A stretch of DNA of 64,000 nt from Desulforhopalus sp. IMCC35007 (lineage in GTDB: Bacteria; Desulfobacterota; Desulfobulbia; Desulfobulbales; Desulfocapsaceae). Shown here one piece after another: positions 28,236 to 37,878 of this stretch (the first letter of the stretch is position 1; each line of letters opens with the position of its first letter). Location: positions 1 through 64,000 of the forward strand of contig NZ_SWCN01000008.1 in assembly GCF_005116575.1 (NCBI RefSeq), read 5' to 3'. The position numbers and the translations under genes were made by a program. The notes beneath the pieces are model-generated. The model saw nothing but the letters and a program-made list of their open reading frames with translations. It had not been told where the DNA came from and did no database searches.

Positions 28236-29384
28236 TTATACAACTCCAGACAGAACAAACTCCTTAACCTGACTTTTAGAGTACCCAAGTTCGGCCAGAA
28301 TCGTTTCCGTGTCTGCTCCAAAGCCTGGCGGAATTGAGCGTATCGTGCCCGGGGTCTCACTCAATTTAACGGGGATACCAATTGCCTGCTTCCGCCTGCC
28401 TCTATCATCAACATATTCAAAAACCATATCACGGGACTTAAACGTCGGATCATCGAACACTTCCGAGACATATTTAACCCCTGTAAAACAGATCTCAAGA
28501 GGCACCAGTTCTTTCTCCCATTCCGCATAGGTTTTGGTTAAAAACATCTCTCTCAAATAGCTGATGATCTCATCTTTTCTAAGTTCATCGTATTGAAGGT
28601 CTGCGAAGTCAGGTTGACCAATATGCAGACAGAGTTTTCTCCAGAAACGGTTCTCCACTGCCCCAAGGGCGACATAACGGCCATCAAGGGTCTCGTAGGT
28701 GTTATAACAGGCAAAACGATGGGAAAGAATATTGTCGGCGACCTTGAAGGCTTCTCCCGATTTTTCTGCGAAATGATGTGGAAGAGCAAGCATACCCAGG
28801 ATGCCGTCACTCATTGAAATATCGATATATTGTCCTTTGCCGCCCAGCTCCCTGGCGTAAAGCGCAAGCAGGATACCGGTTACCGCATTCATTGAGCCAC
28901 CACTAATATCTGCTATCTGAACACCTGGTATGACACTCGGACGAGCCCGCTCACCGATAAGACTGAGCACCCCTGAGCTGCTTATATAGTTCACATCGTG
29001 ACCGGGCAGGTTTCTACGTTCTCCTGTCTGACCGTAACCACTTATGGAACAGTATATTATTTGGGGATTTATACGTTTAAGAGATTCATAATCTATCCCG
29101 AGCCGGTTCACGACTCCTGGACGAAACCCTTCAATAACAACATCGGCCGTGGTTACCATTTTCAGAAAGATCTCTCTACCTTCCGGTGTCTTCAAGTCCA
29201 GGGTCATGTGCCGTTTATTGCGATTTATGCCGTCGAAAAAAAGGCCATCTTTTTTGTATTCTTTCCTTTCAATGGCAATGACATCGGCTCCATGATCGGC
29301 TAGAATCATGGAGCAATATGGCCCCGGTAACATTCTGGACAGATCGAGCACCTGTATGCCTGACAACGAACCTGTTTTCACCAT
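28236..29384 (-). CDS. Class III CoA-transferase family protein, alpha-methylacyl-CoA racemase-like
   Basis: The 382-residue protein shows CaiB/BaiF family motifs: LDLSRMLPGPYCSMILADHGADVIAIER at the N-terminus, NRNKRHMTLDLKTPEGREIF and IIYCSISGYGQTGERRNLPGHDVNY. The GHDVNYISSSGVLSLIG segment is closer to alpha-methylacyl-CoA racemase (GHDINY, with catalytic His and Asp) than to formyl-CoA transferases. It would racemise 2-methylacyl-CoA esters or move CoA between organic acids. GGAGAAG precedes the ATG. The role could be branched-chain or aromatic acid degradation; there is no operon partner. Confidence 0.82.
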   Translation of the reverse strand: MVKTGSLSGIQVLDLSRMLPGPYCSMILADHGADVIAIERKEYKKDGLFFDGINRNKRHMTLDLKTPEGREIFLKMVTTADVVIEGFRPGVVNRLGIDYESLKRINPQIIYCSISGYGQTGERRNLPGHDVNYISSSGVLSLIGERARPSVIPGVQIADISGGSMNAVTGILLALYARELGGKGQYIDISMSDGILGMLALPHHFAEKSGEAFKVADNILSHRFACYNTYETLDGRYVALGAVENRFWRKLCLHIGQPDFADLQYDELRKDEIISYLREMFLTKTYAEWEKELVPLEICFTGVKYVSEVFDDPTFKSRDMVFEYVDDRGRRKQAIGIPVKLSETPGTIRSIPPGFGADTETILAELGYSKSQVKEFVLSGVV

Positions 29385-29497
29385 AGTGTCTTCTCCTGTT
29401 CAATAATTACAGCCTGTTCAATTTTGTAGCTGGAACCCGACCTTCTTTTCTTTCATTCATTTTATTGCTCCCATCCAAACAAGGAACAAAATTCATA

Positions 29498-30076
29498 ATG
29501 GAACTTATACACAAACTTCTTCTTGAGTCGCTTCAGGGGGAAACAGACGCCGAACGCCGCTATCTCCAGTTCAGCATACAGTCCGACGCCGAAGGTTACC
29601 CCGGAATCGCAACTCTTTTTACCGCACTCTCCCATGGTGAAACAGTTCACGCTGCAAACCACAGAAAAGCACTGGAAAAAAACAACTACTCCGGCCCGTT
29701 TCCAAAACCTGCAAAGCCAAAAAATGGGCCAAATACCCTTGCCAATCTCCAGCAGGCGATCCTGGCAGAAAAGGAAGAGTTCACCTCAATGTATCCTTCT
29801 TTTGTAAAACAGATTAGTAAAAAACACGGAAACAGTTTTGTCGCAAAGATTGCTCTCCTTTCCCTCAAATGGGCTGCGGAATCGGAAAAGAACCACCATC
29901 TTCTGCTTGTTGCGGCCGAAAAACGACTTCGGGCCCAGCAGGATTTTGATGAAGGCAGGATTTACCTGTGCGCCGTTTGCGGTAATCTTCACTACTCCCC
30001 TGCAGCCCCCACAGAACTTTGTCCTGTTTGCGGCCACGATGTCAGCTTTTACTCTCCGGTGGACCTACTATTATGA
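29498..30076 (+). CDS. Rubrerythrin family protein with C-terminal rubredoxin-like domain
   Basis: Starting at ATG 29498 the protein is 192 residues: a ferritin-like four-helix domain (ESLQGETDAERRYLQFS, HGETVHAANHRKAL, WAAESEKNHHLLL supply Glu and His iron ligands) and a C-terminal rubredoxin-like iron site (CAVCGNLHYSPAAPTELCPVC). Rubrerythrins reduce hydrogen peroxide in anaerobes. The stop overlaps the start of the VIT1-family gene (ATGA at 30073-30076), linking iron oxidation or peroxide reduction to membrane iron transport. The longer frame to 29465 lacks a ribosome-binding site. Confidence 0.9.
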   Translation: MELIHKLLLESLQGETDAERRYLQFSIQSDAEGYPGIATLFTALSHGETVHAANHRKALEKNNYSGPFPKPAKPKNGPNTLANLQQAILAEKEEFTSMYPSFVKQISKKHGNSFVAKIALLSLKWAAESEKNHHLLLVAAEKRLRAQQDFDEGRIYLCAVCGNLHYSPAAPTELCPVCGHDVSFYSPVDLLL

Positions 30077-30789
30077 CAGCATTTAAAGAATCTTTTCATC
30101 TTGAAGGTGGTGAACTCATACGGCAGGTAACCTTTGGCCTCAATGACGGGGTGGTTTCTATTTTTGCCTTGCTTGCAGGCCTGGTAGGTGCAGGACAGAG
30201 TTCAGAAACCATCCTCATCACCCTGTTGGCAGCCTCCGTTGCAGGCGCCCTTTCCATGGCGGCAGGCGAATATGTTTCAAATAAGAGTGAGGCTGATTTT
30301 TACAGCCATGAAATTGAACAGGAGCGGCTGGAAATCGAGCTGTGCCCTCATATTGAAAAAGAAGAACTGCGCCTGATTTATCGCCGCAAAGGATTCAACG
30401 GCCAGCTCCTTGAAGATATTGTTGACAGGATCTGCAAGGACAAAGAGCTCTGGGTGCAGGAAATGGTCGTTGACGAACTGGGGGTGACCGATGTGGAACA
30501 GCAGGGTGGATTTAAAACCTCCATCGTGATTCTCTTTGCCTTTATGGGTGGCGCTGCCTTTCCTACCGTCCCCTACCTGCTTGCAGCCCCCCTCGGATTA
30601 AGTGCACTCACCACTTTTATTGCCGCCACCGTTGTTACCGTCTTTGGTCTTTTCGGCGCCGGAGCGATGAAAAAATTTGTAACAGGGGTCAACTGGTTCA
30701 AATCAGGCTTTGAAATGTTGATTGTCGGCTTCTTTGCCTATATGATCTCCTATCTTATTGGTCTTGCTATTCCAGGAGCCGGTGGCTGA
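30073..30789 (+). CDS. VIT1/CCC1-family iron/manganese transporter
   Basis: The 238-residue protein starts at ATG 30073 within the stop of the rubrerythrin gene. It has the VIT1/CCC1 fold: GGELIRQVTFGLNDGVVSIFALLAGLVGAG (helix 1 with the metal-binding Asp), SMAAGEYVSNKSEADFY, a cytoplasmic metal-binding helical hairpin of about residues 85-135 rich in Glu, and three C-terminal helices. Known relatives move ferrous iron or manganese out of the cytosol. In other bacteria a rubrerythrin-like domain is fused to this module (MbfA), so the split pair here likely does the same job of iron detoxification. Confidence 0.9.
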   Translation: MTAFKESFHLEGGELIRQVTFGLNDGVVSIFALLAGLVGAGQSSETILITLLAASVAGALSMAAGEYVSNKSEADFYSHEIEQERLEIELCPHIEKEELRLIYRRKGFNGQLLEDIVDRICKDKELWVQEMVVDELGVTDVEQQGGFKTSIVILFAFMGGAAFPTVPYLLAAPLGLSALTTFIAATVVTVFGLFGAGAMKKFVTGVNWFKSGFEMLIVGFFAYMISYLIGLAIPGAGG

Positions 30790-30962
30790 TAACCTCAATC
30801 ATTACAGCTATACATTGGCCGGATATTTGCTGTGAGTGAGGCCAGAGAGACAGAGCCCTAAATAAAACAGCGGCGGCACCTGTCCCGATCACATACCGAT
30901 AACCCGCATGCATCTACCCAGATATTGAGTGCAGATGCATGCGGATCACAAACTACAGAAGA

Positions 30963-32174
30963 TTACTCTTCGTGGATATAGAATGGCCATTTATGGAAAA
31001 ACCATTCGTTCCATAAAAGAGGGATGATCCACCAGAAATTCCAGACAAGAGATTCACCGTGGGCAAATCTATGGGAAAGCTCTGTCATGTGGTGATTTCC
31101 AAGAGCCCAGTGTCCAAAATTTCCGTAATAAAAGATCCAGTAACTCCCAGCAGCCAAAGCACAGACGCCAATGGTGCGGAGGAAAAACGCAGCCCAGCCA
31201 TCTCTATTGAGCCCCAGAGCAATATCATCAAAATAATGGTGCCAGATCAAAAACGGAATCAGGAAAAAACCGGCAATTTCAGCTGAGTGCAGCCAGAAAA
31301 AGCGTTGGACCTCTGAAGCTCCTTTTGCTTCTTCCAGAAGTTGAAACGTCTCTGCCGGTACCCACATCGGAATAATTTTTTTGCACAGTATGGCCAGAGC
31401 CGCCGCCCCTACCATAGAGATTATGACAGAGATTATTCCTTTCCATGGTTGAGGCACAGTTATAAGTGACCACGGCTTCATCCGCCAGACATTCGGCGTC
31501 ATAAACAGGATAACAATAGCCCACTCCCACCAGCCAAACACCCAGTGGACATGAGATGTTCCGCCCAGTGTGACCCACCAGGAGGAATTCAGTGCAGGCC
31601 CTTGGAAAACTGAGCCAAAGAATGGCACGATCAAGACAGAATAACAGATCAGGGTCCAGAAACTCCCCCAGGCAATCTCGGCAAATCCGGCTGCAGGCTG
31701 GGTCAGATTACTCGGCTGAACGGGCCATTTGCCAAAAAATATGGTTGAAACGGGAAAGGTATAAAAACCGATAAGGACAAAACAGACAACTGCTACCTGA
31801 GCCATAACAACTGGCTTTTCAATGGCTTCCAGGCCGTAATAATTCATGAAATTGAAACCAAGACCGAGAATACGATAAAAAATTACATCGATGACAAACC
31901 AGACAAGGACCAGATTGGCAATGGTCATGATTATACCGCGTTTAGGCTGCTCAATGTTCTGGAATGGCCAGTCGCCAAGCAGCATATGTTGCCAGATTCC
32001 AACGAGAATCATCATTGCAAGGTACATAACAAACGGATACGGGAACCATCCCACCGGGCCCCTGCTATCACTGAAGATAAACCACAGTAACCAGGCAATT
32101 GCAAAAAATACAAAAAACGAAATTATGCCCGTTAGGGGTTGCCCCCATCTCGGTTTGAGCTCTCCTGTTGCCAT
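30963..32174 (-). CDS. Trp-rich polytopic membrane protein of unknown function
   Basis: The 403-residue protein shows about ten to twelve hydrophobic segments and an extreme content of Trp and aromatic residues (for example GWWEWAIVILF, WNFWWIIPLLWNEWFFHKWP). Conserved-looking His residues occur in membrane-proximal positions (WQHMLLGDWPF, HVHWVFGWWEW, WLHSAEIAGFFL, IWHHYFDDIAL, GNHHMTELSHRF), which might bind haem or metal. I do not recognise a characterised family. GGAGGA precedes the ATG. It is monocistronic. Confidence 0.8.
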   Translation of the reverse strand: MATGELKPRWGQPLTGIISFFVFFAIAWLLWFIFSDSRGPVGWFPYPFVMYLAMMILVGIWQHMLLGDWPFQNIEQPKRGIIMTIANLVLVWFVIDVIFYRILGLGFNFMNYYGLEAIEKPVVMAQVAVVCFVLIGFYTFPVSTIFFGKWPVQPSNLTQPAAGFAEIAWGSFWTLICYSVLIVPFFGSVFQGPALNSSWWVTLGGTSHVHWVFGWWEWAIVILFMTPNVWRMKPWSLITVPQPWKGIISVIISMVGAAALAILCKKIIPMWVPAETFQLLEEAKGASEVQRFFWLHSAEIAGFFLIPFLIWHHYFDDIALGLNRDGWAAFFLRTIGVCALAAGSYWIFYYGNFGHWALGNHHMTELSHRFAHGESLVWNFWWIIPLLWNEWFFHKWPFYIHEE

Positions 32175-32677
32175 ACAATCCTCCTCGTAGCACTTACTGG
32201 TTAGAAAGAATTAACACCCCGGTCCGTAAGAAAAGAGTTTTTTCTCATTGAACGACCGAAGGTACTCCAATGCATTGTTGGACTTCCTGACACTATCTGT
32301 TTTTTATCCACCTCTTAAAAGCGAATAAAAACGTACTATGCTTTCGAATTACTTTGGCGACTATCCTGCTACAGTTACAATGGTTTCCATACCTGACTAA
32401 ACGCTCGGTCAGTGCATATCAATGTGATTGAATCTGCGGTATTTGTCAATCGTTTTTAACGTTGAGTTCAAAATTAATTATAGCAAGGAGATAGTCCTGC
32501 AGATCCGGATTTGCCAAGAGCAATTGGGCGTTTAACGAAGATGGACAAGCGTTGAAATACAAGAAAATATGCGGCAGCATCCACACCGTTGGCTTGTGTT
32601 CGGCCAACAAACCAAGCTATAAGCGGCTCAATGCGGGGTTATTTTACCTAAGAGACCTTGACAAGTGGCAATTGCTC
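32175..32677. other. Intergenic region upstream of the Trp-rich membrane protein
   Basis: No credible gene; a plus-strand frame beginning at 32552 runs into the 3' end of the CorA/ZntB gene and looks like a shadow. An imperfect palindrome TGACTAAACGCTCGGTCA (32394-32411) resembles TetR-type operators and lies about 220 bp before the membrane-protein start. Confidence 0.35.
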
Positions 32678-33649
32678 TTAAATCCAGCCTTTTTTGCGAA
32701 AATAAATATACTGGCAAACGCAGACACCTATAAGAAACAAAATAAAAATGGAGAAAGCCCATTTAAAAGTTGCGCCTGGAATACCCCCAATATTCACACC
32801 AAACAGGCCTGTAAAAAAACTCAACGGTAAAAAAATCGCGGTAATAATAGAAAGAACATACATTCTGGAATTTAACTGCGCCGACAAAGCGTTGGTGAGT
32901 TCCTCCCGGGCAACACTTGCCCGGTCCCGAATGGAATCAAGATCTTCAACAGTCCGGATCAGGATGTTGGCTATCTCATGCAGATGTCTTTTGTCTTTTT
33001 CAGTGATCCAGGCAACACTATCCACATGCATCCGTGTTATTGCCTCTCTCTGGGGAGCAAGATAACGACGGATGATAATGGCATCTCTGCGAATTGATGA
33101 TATCCTCGTTCGCAGAGTACTGTCATGGGAAGACATGACCTGCTCCTCCAGTTCTATGGTTTTATCTTCAATACGCTCGACAGCTTCCTCAATATATGAA
33201 GTGAGCAGATCTGAAATCTCAATTATAAGCTGGCTGGTTGTCTCAGGACCACAGTTCTGACGTAATTGTTTCGCAATATCCGTTACAGAGAGAAGCTGGC
33301 GCTTTCTGGTGGTAATGATTCTATGCTCTTCGGCCCATATACGTACAGAGACCATGTCTTCATAACTTTCTCCAGGATTGAAGTTAATCCCTCGTAAACT
33401 CATAAAAACACCCTTGCCGATAATGGTTGATCGTGGTCTGGTCTCTTCACTTATCAGAGCTTCAACTATCAGTGCTTCAAGACCACTTTTTTCCTGGAGC
33501 CAGTCCGCTGTATTTTCTGAGGTATAATTGAAGTGAATCCAAAGTGTTCCCTCATCAGGATTCCACCTGTTTATTTCATCCCAGGTTAAATCACGGCCAC
33601 CTCCATTACCGTCGAGTAACAAGGCATGCAATAAGCCATCACTTTCCAT
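32678..33649 (-). CDS. ZntB/CorA-family divalent cation transporter
   Basis: The 323-residue protein (ATG 33649 with AAAGGA; a frame start two codons earlier has no spacing) has an N-terminal cytoplasmic alpha/beta domain with TLWIHFNYTS, a long helix (TSYIEEAVERIEDKTIELEEQVM) and two C-terminal membrane helices. The pore signature is GVNIGGIPG, the ZntB form of the CorA GMN motif. ZntB carries zinc coupled to protons; other members move magnesium, nickel or cobalt. It follows the MscS-type gene on the same strand, 51 bp away. Confidence 0.88.
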   Translation of the reverse strand: MESDGLLHALLLDGNGGGRDLTWDEINRWNPDEGTLWIHFNYTSENTADWLQEKSGLEALIVEALISEETRPRSTIIGKGVFMSLRGINFNPGESYEDMVSVRIWAEEHRIITTRKRQLLSVTDIAKQLRQNCGPETTSQLIIEISDLLTSYIEEAVERIEDKTIELEEQVMSSHDSTLRTRISSIRRDAIIIRRYLAPQREAITRMHVDSVAWITEKDKRHLHEIANILIRTVEDLDSIRDRASVAREELTNALSAQLNSRMYVLSIITAIFLPLSFFTGLFGVNIGGIPGATFKWAFSIFILFLIGVCVCQYIYFRKKGWI

Positions 33650-33700
33650 AATCATTCCTTTAGTGAGCTGTGTTGAAGTTCAGTACAAACAGATGAGCTT

Positions 33701-36175
33701 TTACTTTTCTTCCACCTGAGCGGTTGTCAATCCAGACTCCGGCACCACAGTCAATCTTCCCTGGAGTTGTTCTGCTGCCCTGTCATCAATGGAGCGCAGA
33801 TGGAGATCAGACTGCGGGAAGGGGATTTCAATATTGTTCATGGAGAATTCATTCTCAATATCCTGATTCAGGTCACTCAACACCTGTAGCTTATCGAGAA
33901 ACTCAGGAATCCAGACCCTTAACTCAAAGTCAAGAGAACTTGCACCAAATGCAAGAAAAAAGGCTGATACCTTTGGGGTATTAAGGACCATCGGGTTTGC
34001 CTTCCCACAGGAAATAAGGATGTCCAGAACCTTGGCGATGTCACTGCCGTAGGCCACTCCAACCGGGATTTTCACCCGGACCCGTCTATCGCCAAGAGTC
34101 CAGTTGGTCACCTGCCCTGTTATCAGATCCGAATTTGGTATGACTATTTCGGCGTTATCAAAAGTCTGAATTACAGTGGCACGCAAACCCAGCTGCTTTA
34201 CCTCACCCAACTCTGAGCCTATCTGAATGGTATCCCCTACTTTTATTGGACGCTCAAAAAGCAGAATCAATCCGCTTGCAAAGTTATTGACAATTGCCTG
34301 AAGTCCAAAACCGATACCCACACCAAGTGCACCACCAAGAAGAGTAATCTGATTGAGTTGAAATCCAAGTACGCCCAGCATAACAAAAAAACCAACCGTC
34401 AAGATAGCGTAATGGACAAGACGCGTAATGGACAATTGCACGCCTTTTTCTGCTTTATACCGGGGAAGGATTTTTTTCAGGAGGACTGCCTGAATCATTT
34501 TCGAGACAAGGATGGCCCCGTAGAAAATAATTCCTACGGTAAAGATAAATTTCAGGGAAATATGTACGCCGCTTATGTCAAAGCCAAAATTCAAGATCTT
34601 GAAAAAAGCCTCGTTAATCGTCGGATAAATTTCCCAGATGACACTTTGTATCGTAATGAGAATCAGTATATGAAACCAGGCAATGAAAGGTCTGACTTTT
34701 TCTAACATCTCCTTGTAGTTTTCATGAACCAGAGCGATAGGCAGGAAAGAGAGTATCAACTCCAGTATGCCAAGGTGAAAAAGATAGAGAACCCAGACGA
34801 TCAGACAGGCAATAATTGTCCACAAACAGATGAGAAACGTCATCACGGCAAATTCACTATAGCCGGCAATCCCTGAAATAATGACGATTACAGGTAAAAT
34901 TCCCCAGATTTTTTGCTGCCAGACTTCAGAGAACTCTTTGCCTTTCATCGAACGCAGGCGGGAAAGATAATAAAATAATGCAAGAATAGAACTAAAGAAC
35001 ACATACAGTAAAAGCAGTACCTTAGGGAAATCAAGCAACAGGAAAATCATTGTCACCGAGAGAAACAGAGACAATTGAGTCAGGAGTTTTCGTTTCGGTT
35101 TATCAATGGGCAGATGTTTCGTCAGCCGAATTACGGCAAATAAGGTAATGATATGAAAAAGAGCTTTCCACTGTTCAGGAATATCAGCATTTAATGGAAA
35201 GATATTGTTAATCACATTGAGACTTGAACCCATAAAAATTGCTGTCGCAACAGGACGCTTTGCAAAAGGCGCCCACCTGGATTCAGGTGAGATAGAGTCT
35301 TTGGTCTTATAGGCGGCAAATGCAATGAGGCCAAAAGCAAGAGAGCCCAGCAGTACATAATTGAGATTAACCCGCATGTTATGGAGAAGGTCAGCAAAAA
35401 AGATGACCGTCCGGTGAAAACTCTGGGGGATAATATCGCGGTTGATCTGGGAATAAAATTCAGAAGAAAGCATTGAGGGTGCGGTCTTCTGAATTGAGGT
35501 TTCTCTAATCGTTTTCTCCAGTGCCTGCAGATCACTATCGATGCCATAGAGAACAATTTGAAGATCGCCAATTTTTTTCCCGACATTAAGAACGATTTTT
35601 AATTGCTCCTCAATGATCTGAACGGCTTCATCTACAGTTTTCAGCATTTTCGCATGCTGATCCTTACCTATGATAAGAGGTATTTCTTCCTGCTTCTTGG
35701 TGTTGACAATATTGTCTTTTTTTTCAATCCACTGCTTACGATTCTCCGACAGCAGCGTGATGCGTTTCGTAATCGGTTCTGAGGAATTTTGCAGTCTTGC
35801 CCCGGCCCGCTGGGTTCGGTCCTGGAGGCTGGAAACCTGCTGTCCCTGCAATTCGGGGCTTTTCTGAACGGCGTTCGTCTCTTTTCGAATGGCAGCTATT
35901 TCTTCTGATAAAGCAGGAAGATTGTCTTCAACAGCCTTGATCTTTTTCTCATTTGCAATTTCGTTTTGTAGGTCAATCAGTTCTTTAGGCAGTATCGTAG
36001 CCCATGAATAAATATTTATGAGGGTCGTTTGCTGCTCTACAGTGTTATCCCCTGTTTTTGCAGCAGGATCAGCAGGTTTTTCCTCCGCAGCCGTGAGAAC
36101 CAACGGAGACATCAGCATAAATAATCCAAAGAGGAAAATAAGGGAGGGTTTTACAGAAAAAACGTAATGTTTCAT
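33701..36175 (-). CDS. Large MscS-family mechanosensitive channel (MscK/YjeP-like)
   Basis: The 824-residue protein has a signal peptide, a periplasmic coiled-coil domain of about residues 30-240 with many Glu, Lys and Gln, about seven extra helices (270-520), and a C-terminal MscS core. The pore helix is LLGGALGVGIGFGLQAIVNNFASGLILLFERPIKVGD (about 620-660), followed by the beta domain (ATVIQTFDNAEIVIPNSDLITGQVTNW) and the alpha/beta vestibule. It opens under membrane tension to release solutes in osmotic downshift. Related proteins include YbiO, YjeP and MscK. Confidence 0.9.
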   Translation of the reverse strand: MKHYVFSVKPSLIFLFGLFMLMSPLVLTAAEEKPADPAAKTGDNTVEQQTTLINIYSWATILPKELIDLQNEIANEKKIKAVEDNLPALSEEIAAIRKETNAVQKSPELQGQQVSSLQDRTQRAGARLQNSSEPITKRITLLSENRKQWIEKKDNIVNTKKQEEIPLIIGKDQHAKMLKTVDEAVQIIEEQLKIVLNVGKKIGDLQIVLYGIDSDLQALEKTIRETSIQKTAPSMLSSEFYSQINRDIIPQSFHRTVIFFADLLHNMRVNLNYVLLGSLAFGLIAFAAYKTKDSISPESRWAPFAKRPVATAIFMGSSLNVINNIFPLNADIPEQWKALFHIITLFAVIRLTKHLPIDKPKRKLLTQLSLFLSVTMIFLLLDFPKVLLLLYVFFSSILALFYYLSRLRSMKGKEFSEVWQQKIWGILPVIVIISGIAGYSEFAVMTFLICLWTIIACLIVWVLYLFHLGILELILSFLPIALVHENYKEMLEKVRPFIAWFHILILITIQSVIWEIYPTINEAFFKILNFGFDISGVHISLKFIFTVGIIFYGAILVSKMIQAVLLKKILPRYKAEKGVQLSITRLVHYAILTVGFFVMLGVLGFQLNQITLLGGALGVGIGFGLQAIVNNFASGLILLFERPIKVGDTIQIGSELGEVKQLGLRATVIQTFDNAEIVIPNSDLITGQVTNWTLGDRRVRVKIPVGVAYGSDIAKVLDILISCGKANPMVLNTPKVSAFFLAFGASSLDFELRVWIPEFLDKLQVLSDLNQDIENEFSMNNIEIPFPQSDLHLRSIDDRAAEQLQGRLTVVPESGLTTAQVEEK

Positions 36176-36390
36176 CAGGTTATGAGCAGAAGTAAAGTTT
36201 GTAAAAGCGTTTCATAATACAGTGTATATAACAAAATTATTGCCAGTGCTTGGCCAGTTCCGGCCATGAAGAGACGTTATCGGATCTGACCTTTTGCTGG
36301 AAAGATTATCCCACAGTTTCCCCCTATGTTGCCACCCTTTTCAGCTACAGCGTCTTTTTTATACTCTTTTACCTTCATTGACGGCGACTC

Positions 36391-37878
36391 TTATTTTGCA
36401 ACAGAAATCGGTGCTGTCTGCAGTCCCTGCAGCGGAGTCGGCTTTGTTGATTCTTCACCGTTGAGCCAGTGCCTGCCATCGGCTGCAAGCAGAGCCTCAG
36501 AAGTACCCGGACCCATGGAACCCGCCGGATAGGTCATTGGTGGCGCTGCAATCAGGCGTAACCGGTCAATGTACTGCCAGCTCGCTTCAATCCAGTCTCG
36601 ACGTGGAAAAAGGCTGTGGTCGCCCTCCATGACGTTGTACAGGATGGATTCATAGGCTTCAGGGGTGTTCGGGCCGAAATAACAATGATGACAGAAATCC
36701 ATCATGACGGATTGCGTGCTGTCATCTTCTCCGGGCTTTTGTACATTAAAAGCCATGGCTATTCCCTCATCCGGCTGGATACGGATTATTATAATATTTG
36801 GTTTGCAAGCATCACCCACAATATGACGCCGGGGTTGTTTGAAGACTATTTTTATATCGGCGTGACGCTTTTCCAGTCGCTTACCGGTCCTGAGATAAAA
36901 AGGAACCCCTTGCCAGCGCTCGTTATCCACATAGGCCCGGATCGCCGCAAAGGTTTCGGTGGTGGAATTCTCCGCAACACCATCTTCCATCAGATAGCCA
37001 GGGACCGCTGCATCAGTAATGGTTCCAGGGCCGTACTGGCCAAGGGCGATATCCTCTGGTGTAAGTGGTCTGAGTTGACGGATCACAGCCACAGCTTCAT
37101 CCCGGATACCGTCGACGGCCCCTTCTTTTGGCGGCTCCATCGCCACAAATGATAAGAGCTGCAGCAAATGGTTTTGGATCATGTCCCGAACCGCGCCGCT
37201 TTTGTCGTAGTAACCTGCCCGCTTTTCTACCCCGAGAGTTTCGGAGACGGTGATCTGTACATGGTCAATCGCCCTATTTCTCCATGCACCGGCAAATATC
37301 TCGTTTGCAAATCTCAGGGTAAGGATATTCTGGACAAGCTCTTTACCGAGATAGTGATCAACCCGGTATATTTCATCTTCCTGCAATACATTGAGGATGT
37401 GTTTGTTCAGTGATTGAGCACTGGGAAGATCTTCACCAAAAGGTTTTTCAAAAACGGCCCGTCTCCAGCCTTTTTGCTGTCCTAATTGACCAATTAATTG
37501 AGCTGTCTGATCAAAGGCCGAAGTTGGGAGGGCAAGATACATCAGTTTATTGGCGGTACAGCCAAACTGTATTTCAATGGTAGATATGGCGCGGGTAAAG
37601 TCTTCTGAACTGTCGCCTCCCATATCAAAAGAGAGATAGGTGATACGTTGCAGAAGGTCCTCGATCGCCGCAGGGTCGGGATCAGAAATGAACTGTTCCA
37701 CAGAGAGATGCTCGATAAATTCCTGTTTGGACAGCTCTCGCCGGCCAATACAGACTATAGGTGTACAGTCCGTCAAACGTTTTTTTCGTACCAGATTATA
37801 GAGGGAAGGAATCAGTTTTCTGCGATTAAGATCCCCGGTTGCACCAAAAATCAGGATCATTTGTGACTCAAGTTTCAT
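36391..37878 (-). CDS. zwf: Glucose-6-phosphate 1-dehydrogenase
   Basis: The 495-residue enzyme oxidises glucose-6-phosphate with NADP+ in the first step of the oxidative pentose phosphate pathway. The nucleotide site IFGATGDLNRRKLIPSLYNL lies at the N-terminus and the substrate signature RVDHYLGKELVQN near residue 170 contains the catalytic Asp-His. RTGKRLEKRHADI and the C-terminal WIEASWQYIDRL are typical. It overlaps the pgl stop by 4 bp (ATGA). No 6-phosphogluconate dehydrogenase follows in the window. Confidence 0.96.
   Translation of the reverse strand: MKLESQMILIFGATGDLNRRKLIPSLYNLVRKKRLTDCTPIVCIGRRELSKQEFIEHLSVEQFISDPDPAAIEDLLQRITYLSFDMGGDSSEDFTRAISTIEIQFGCTANKLMYLALPTSAFDQTAQLIGQLGQQKGWRRAVFEKPFGEDLPSAQSLNKHILNVLQEDEIYRVDHYLGKELVQNILTLRFANEIFAGAWRNRAIDHVQITVSETLGVEKRAGYYDKSGAVRDMIQNHLLQLLSFVAMEPPKEGAVDGIRDEAVAVIRQLRPLTPEDIALGQYGPGTITDAAVPGYLMEDGVAENSTTETFAAIRAYVDNERWQGVPFYLRTGKRLEKRHADIKIVFKQPRRHIVGDACKPNIIIIRIQPDEGIAMAFNVQKPGEDDSTQSVMMDFCHHCYFGPNTPEAYESILYNVMEGDHSLFPRRDWIEASWQYIDRLRLIAAPPMTYPAGSMGPGTSEALLAADGRHWLNGEESTKPTPLQGLQTAPISVAK

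Noticed and set aside
32394-32411. TetR-like operator TGACTAAACGCTCGGTCA as a firm regulatory site
   Set aside because: Only 6 of 9 half-site positions match, it is 220 bp from the gene, and no TetR-family gene is in the window; kept only as a note.
32552-32830. 92-codon plus-strand frame between the membrane protein and the ZntB gene
   Set aside because: Its second half is antisense to the end of the ZntB gene and no ribosome-binding site or family motif is seen.
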